A DNA stretch of 7,535 nt, taken from an uncultured Treponema sp. Its GTDB lineage: Bacteria > Spirochaetota > Spirochaetia > Treponematales > Treponemataceae. The notes under the pieces were generated by a model, which was given only the letters and a program-made list of their open reading frames with translations, was not told the origin of the DNA and did no database searches. Every line of letters starts with the position of its first letter. Within the stretch, counting starts at the first letter, position 1. Location: contig CAKZZR010000080.1 in the NCBI GenBank assembly GCA_937885475.1, positions 1 through 7,535 on the forward strand. The letters run 5' to 3'. The position numbers and the translations under genes were made by a program. Positions 6,019 to 7,535 of this stretch are shown here, one piece after another.

Positions 6019-6948
6019 CTAATAATTCCATTTGATAAGCTTTCGTTTTGCGAGGTCAATCAGCTCGTTCAGCAGCGTTACTACAAGTCCGATGAAGAAA
6101 ATTCCTGCGATTGCCTTTGTGTAGTTTGCAAAGTTCAGCGCAAGGCGTACGTAAAAGCCCATTCCGCTGTCCGCACCAAGCATTTCTGCTGCGGTAAGCG
6201 TCATCAGCGTGGACGCAAGGTGAATCGGAAGTCCGTTGATGATTCTTGGCAGATTGTACGGAATGATAATCTTGAACAAAATGACCGGCGTGGACAGATT
6301 CAGCACGCGAGCAGAATTGATGACCTTTGCTTCCACGAATGCCGTGTTGTTTATTGAGCCCATGAACGTTGACCAGAAATTCGTGAAGAAAATCACAAAA
6401 ATCGAAGCCATTCTGAACGTGGGCATGATGAGCACCACATACGGCGTGTAAATGAGCGGCGGCACGGTTGAGACCGCCTTTGCAATGGGGTAGATTGCCT
6501 TTGTAAGGCGCGGATTCCACCCTACGAGTGTTCCAAGGATGACGGCAATGATGATGGAGCTTGCCATTCCGGCGATAATCAGGTACATGGAGCTGAGAAA
6601 GCCGGTCAGGATGAGCGGTGCATCGTCAACAAAGACGTGGAACACATTTTCCGGGGCAGGAACGAACACGAACGGCAGCACGTTCAGCCGTGAGACAAAG
6701 AATTCCCACACGAACGCCAGAATGAAGATGAAGCTTGCGATGTCCGTTGCCGCGCGTGCCTTTTTTTGGTTGCGTAGCTGCAGTAGGAACGCCAGCTCAA
6801 TTGCCGCAAGTACAATGCCGAACACAAGCGGCGATTTAAGACCGATTCTCATCTGCACGGCGTATCGGCTTGGAATCAGAAAGCACAGCAGGGTAAGCAG
6901 CAGGAACAGATTTGGAATGCTCAGAATGTATTTTTTGATATGCGTCAT
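6019..6948 (-). CDS. ABC importer permease, SsuC/TauC-like, with N-terminal extension and degenerate coupling loop (proximal permease)
   Basis: This inner-membrane subunit has 309 residues, against about 260 to 275 for SsuC or TauC. The surplus is an N-terminal extension with hydrophobic stretches near residues 11-26, 40-57 and 69-82, before the core permease domain that begins near LPFVFVPAPENVFHVF (91-106). The core carries further membrane segments and the family signature TAAEMLGADSGMGFYV (252-267). The loop that docks onto the ATPase is at about 211-234. Where the family has EAAxxxG it reads NSARVLN, and the later LP is IP, so the acidic residue and the usually invariant glycine are both replaced by Asn. 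The start has GGGAGG a few bases upstream and overlaps the ATPase stop. The gene ends 15 bases before the oxidoreductase. It is expected to pair with the upstream ATPase and possibly with the second permease at 109-1071. Substrate unknown. Confidence 0.93.
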   Translation of the reverse strand: MTHIKKYILSIPNLFLLLTLLCFLIPSRYAVQMRIGLKSPLVFGIVLAAIELAFLLQLRNQKKARAATDIASFIFILAFVWEFFVSRLNVLPFVFVPAPENVFHVFVDDAPLILTGFLSSMYLIIAGMASSIIIAVILGTLVGWNPRLTKAIYPIAKAVSTVPPLIYTPYVVLIMPTFRMASIFVIFFTNFWSTFMGSINNTAFVEAKVINSARVLNLSTPVILFKIIIPYNLPRIINGLPIHLASTLMTLTAAEMLGADSGMGFYVRLALNFANYTKAIAGIFFIGLVVTLLNELIDLAKRKLIKWNY

Positions 6949-7535
6949 ATTGCCTCCCGCTCACCGTTTATGGTGTTGTGAATTCCGTCGTAGAACAGAT
7001 TCTTCAAGGTCTCGTTTATTTCCTTGTATTCCTCGCTGTTAAGAACGTCTGCACGTATCCGTGGGCGCGGAATATGCACGTCGATTATCTTGTGAATACG
7101 CTTTGGCAGCATGAAGATAATCCTGTCGGCAAGAAACACCGCCTCGCTCAGGTCATGCGTAACGAATACGACGGTGTTCTTTTCGGTGTCCTTTTTGAGC
7201 AGCGAAAGCAGCAGCTCCTGAAGGTTCTCGCGGATTTTTGCGTCGAGCGCGCCGAACGGCTCGTCCATAAGGAGAATTTCGGGGCTGCATGCAAGCGCCC
7301 GCGCGATTGCCACACGCTGCTGCATTCCGCCGGAAAGAGCGCCTGGAAGCTTGTCCTCAAAGCCGCTTAGCTCCACCTTCTCAAGAAATTTCTGAGCGAT
7401 GGAAAGGGCTTCCTTCTTGCTTATCTTCTGGCGCTTCTTGCTGTTCTGGTACACGGCAAAGGCTATGTTCTCGCGCGCCGTCATCCACGGAACCAGCGAA
7501 TACTTCTGGAACACGACCGCTCGCTCAACGCCGGG
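6945..7535 (-). CDS. ABC importer ATPase, nitrate/sulfonate/taurine (SsuB/TauB/NrtD) type, 5'-truncated by the window edge
   Basis: This is the cytoplasmic ATPase that drives an ABC importer for small organic anions. The reading frame is open to the window edge, and 196 C-terminal residues are visible. The first codons read PGVERAVVFQ, the usual lead into the Q-loop, so the GTG at 7514 is an internal Val and not a start. Also visible are the signature LSGGMQQR, a Walker B motif LLMDEPFGALDA with its D-loop, and the H-loop VFVTHDLSEAVFLADR. Family members have about 250 to 265 residues, so some 60 residues including Walker A lie outside. The ATG of the permease gene overlaps its TGA stop by four bases (ATGA), which implies coupled translation and one transporter. 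The tail after the H-loop is family-typical and carries no extra domain. The family and role are secure, but the substrate is not known. Confidence 0.95.
   Translation of the reverse strand, partial: PGVERAVVFQKYSLVPWMTARENIAFAVYQNSKKRQKISKKEALSIAQKFLEKVELSGFEDKLPGALSGGMQQRVAIARALACSPEILLMDEPFGALDAKIRENLQELLLSLLKKDTEKNTVVFVTHDLSEAVFLADRIIFMLPKRIHKIIDVHIPRPRIRADVLNSEEYKEINETLKNLFYDGIHNTINGEREAI

Noticed and set aside
6945..7514. GTG at 7514 as the start of a short ATPase
   Set aside because: The frame stays open upstream and encodes PGVERAV, the normal lead into the Q-loop VFQ. The gene is cut by the window edge, not short.

Overview
The window appears to come from a Gram-negative bacterium, most likely a spirochaete of the Treponema group. 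That assignment is an inference, from the cysteine-free, signal-peptide-bearing outer-membrane barrel protein with an acidic N-terminal repeat, the base composition of roughly half G+C, and the general look of the proteins. No rRNA or housekeeping marker is present to prove it. All seven genes lie on the minus strand, so transcription runs from position 7535 towards position 1. No tRNA, rRNA, CRISPR array, insertion sequence or phage gene is visible.

Region 1 (7535 to 2462) is a tight five-gene block. In transcription order it holds the C-terminal three quarters of a nitrate/sulfonate/taurine-type ABC importer ATPase (its 5' end lies outside the window), an inner-membrane permease of the same importer family, an iron/zinc alcohol dehydrogenase-fold oxidoreductase resembling E. 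coli YbdH (HcxA), a HisC-type PLP aminotransferase and a MATE exporter. Two of the four junctions are ATGA stop/start overlaps and the others are gaps of 15 and 9 bases, so the block is almost certainly one operon whose promoter is outside the window. Region 2 (2461 to 1126) is a single-gene unit with its own promoter: a 375-residue outer-membrane porin-like protein, closed by a strong intrinsic terminator. Region 3 (1125 to 109) is a second ABC permease of the same family, with a consensus -10 box set directly against the porin terminator. Positions 1 to 108 hold no supportable gene.

Hypothesis for how the parts work together: the importer brings in a small organic acid or sulfonate, an oxidoreductase of the 2-hydroxy/2-oxo acid type and a class I/II aminotransferase interconvert hydroxy, oxo and amino forms of it, and the MATE protein exports a product or by-product. 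The porin could provide passage across the outer membrane. The two permeases share an unusual N-terminal extension but differ in the ATPase-coupling loop, which is near-canonical in the distal one and degenerate in the proximal one. They may therefore be the two unequal halves of one importer. No substrate-binding protein is in the window, so the substrate cannot be read from this sequence.
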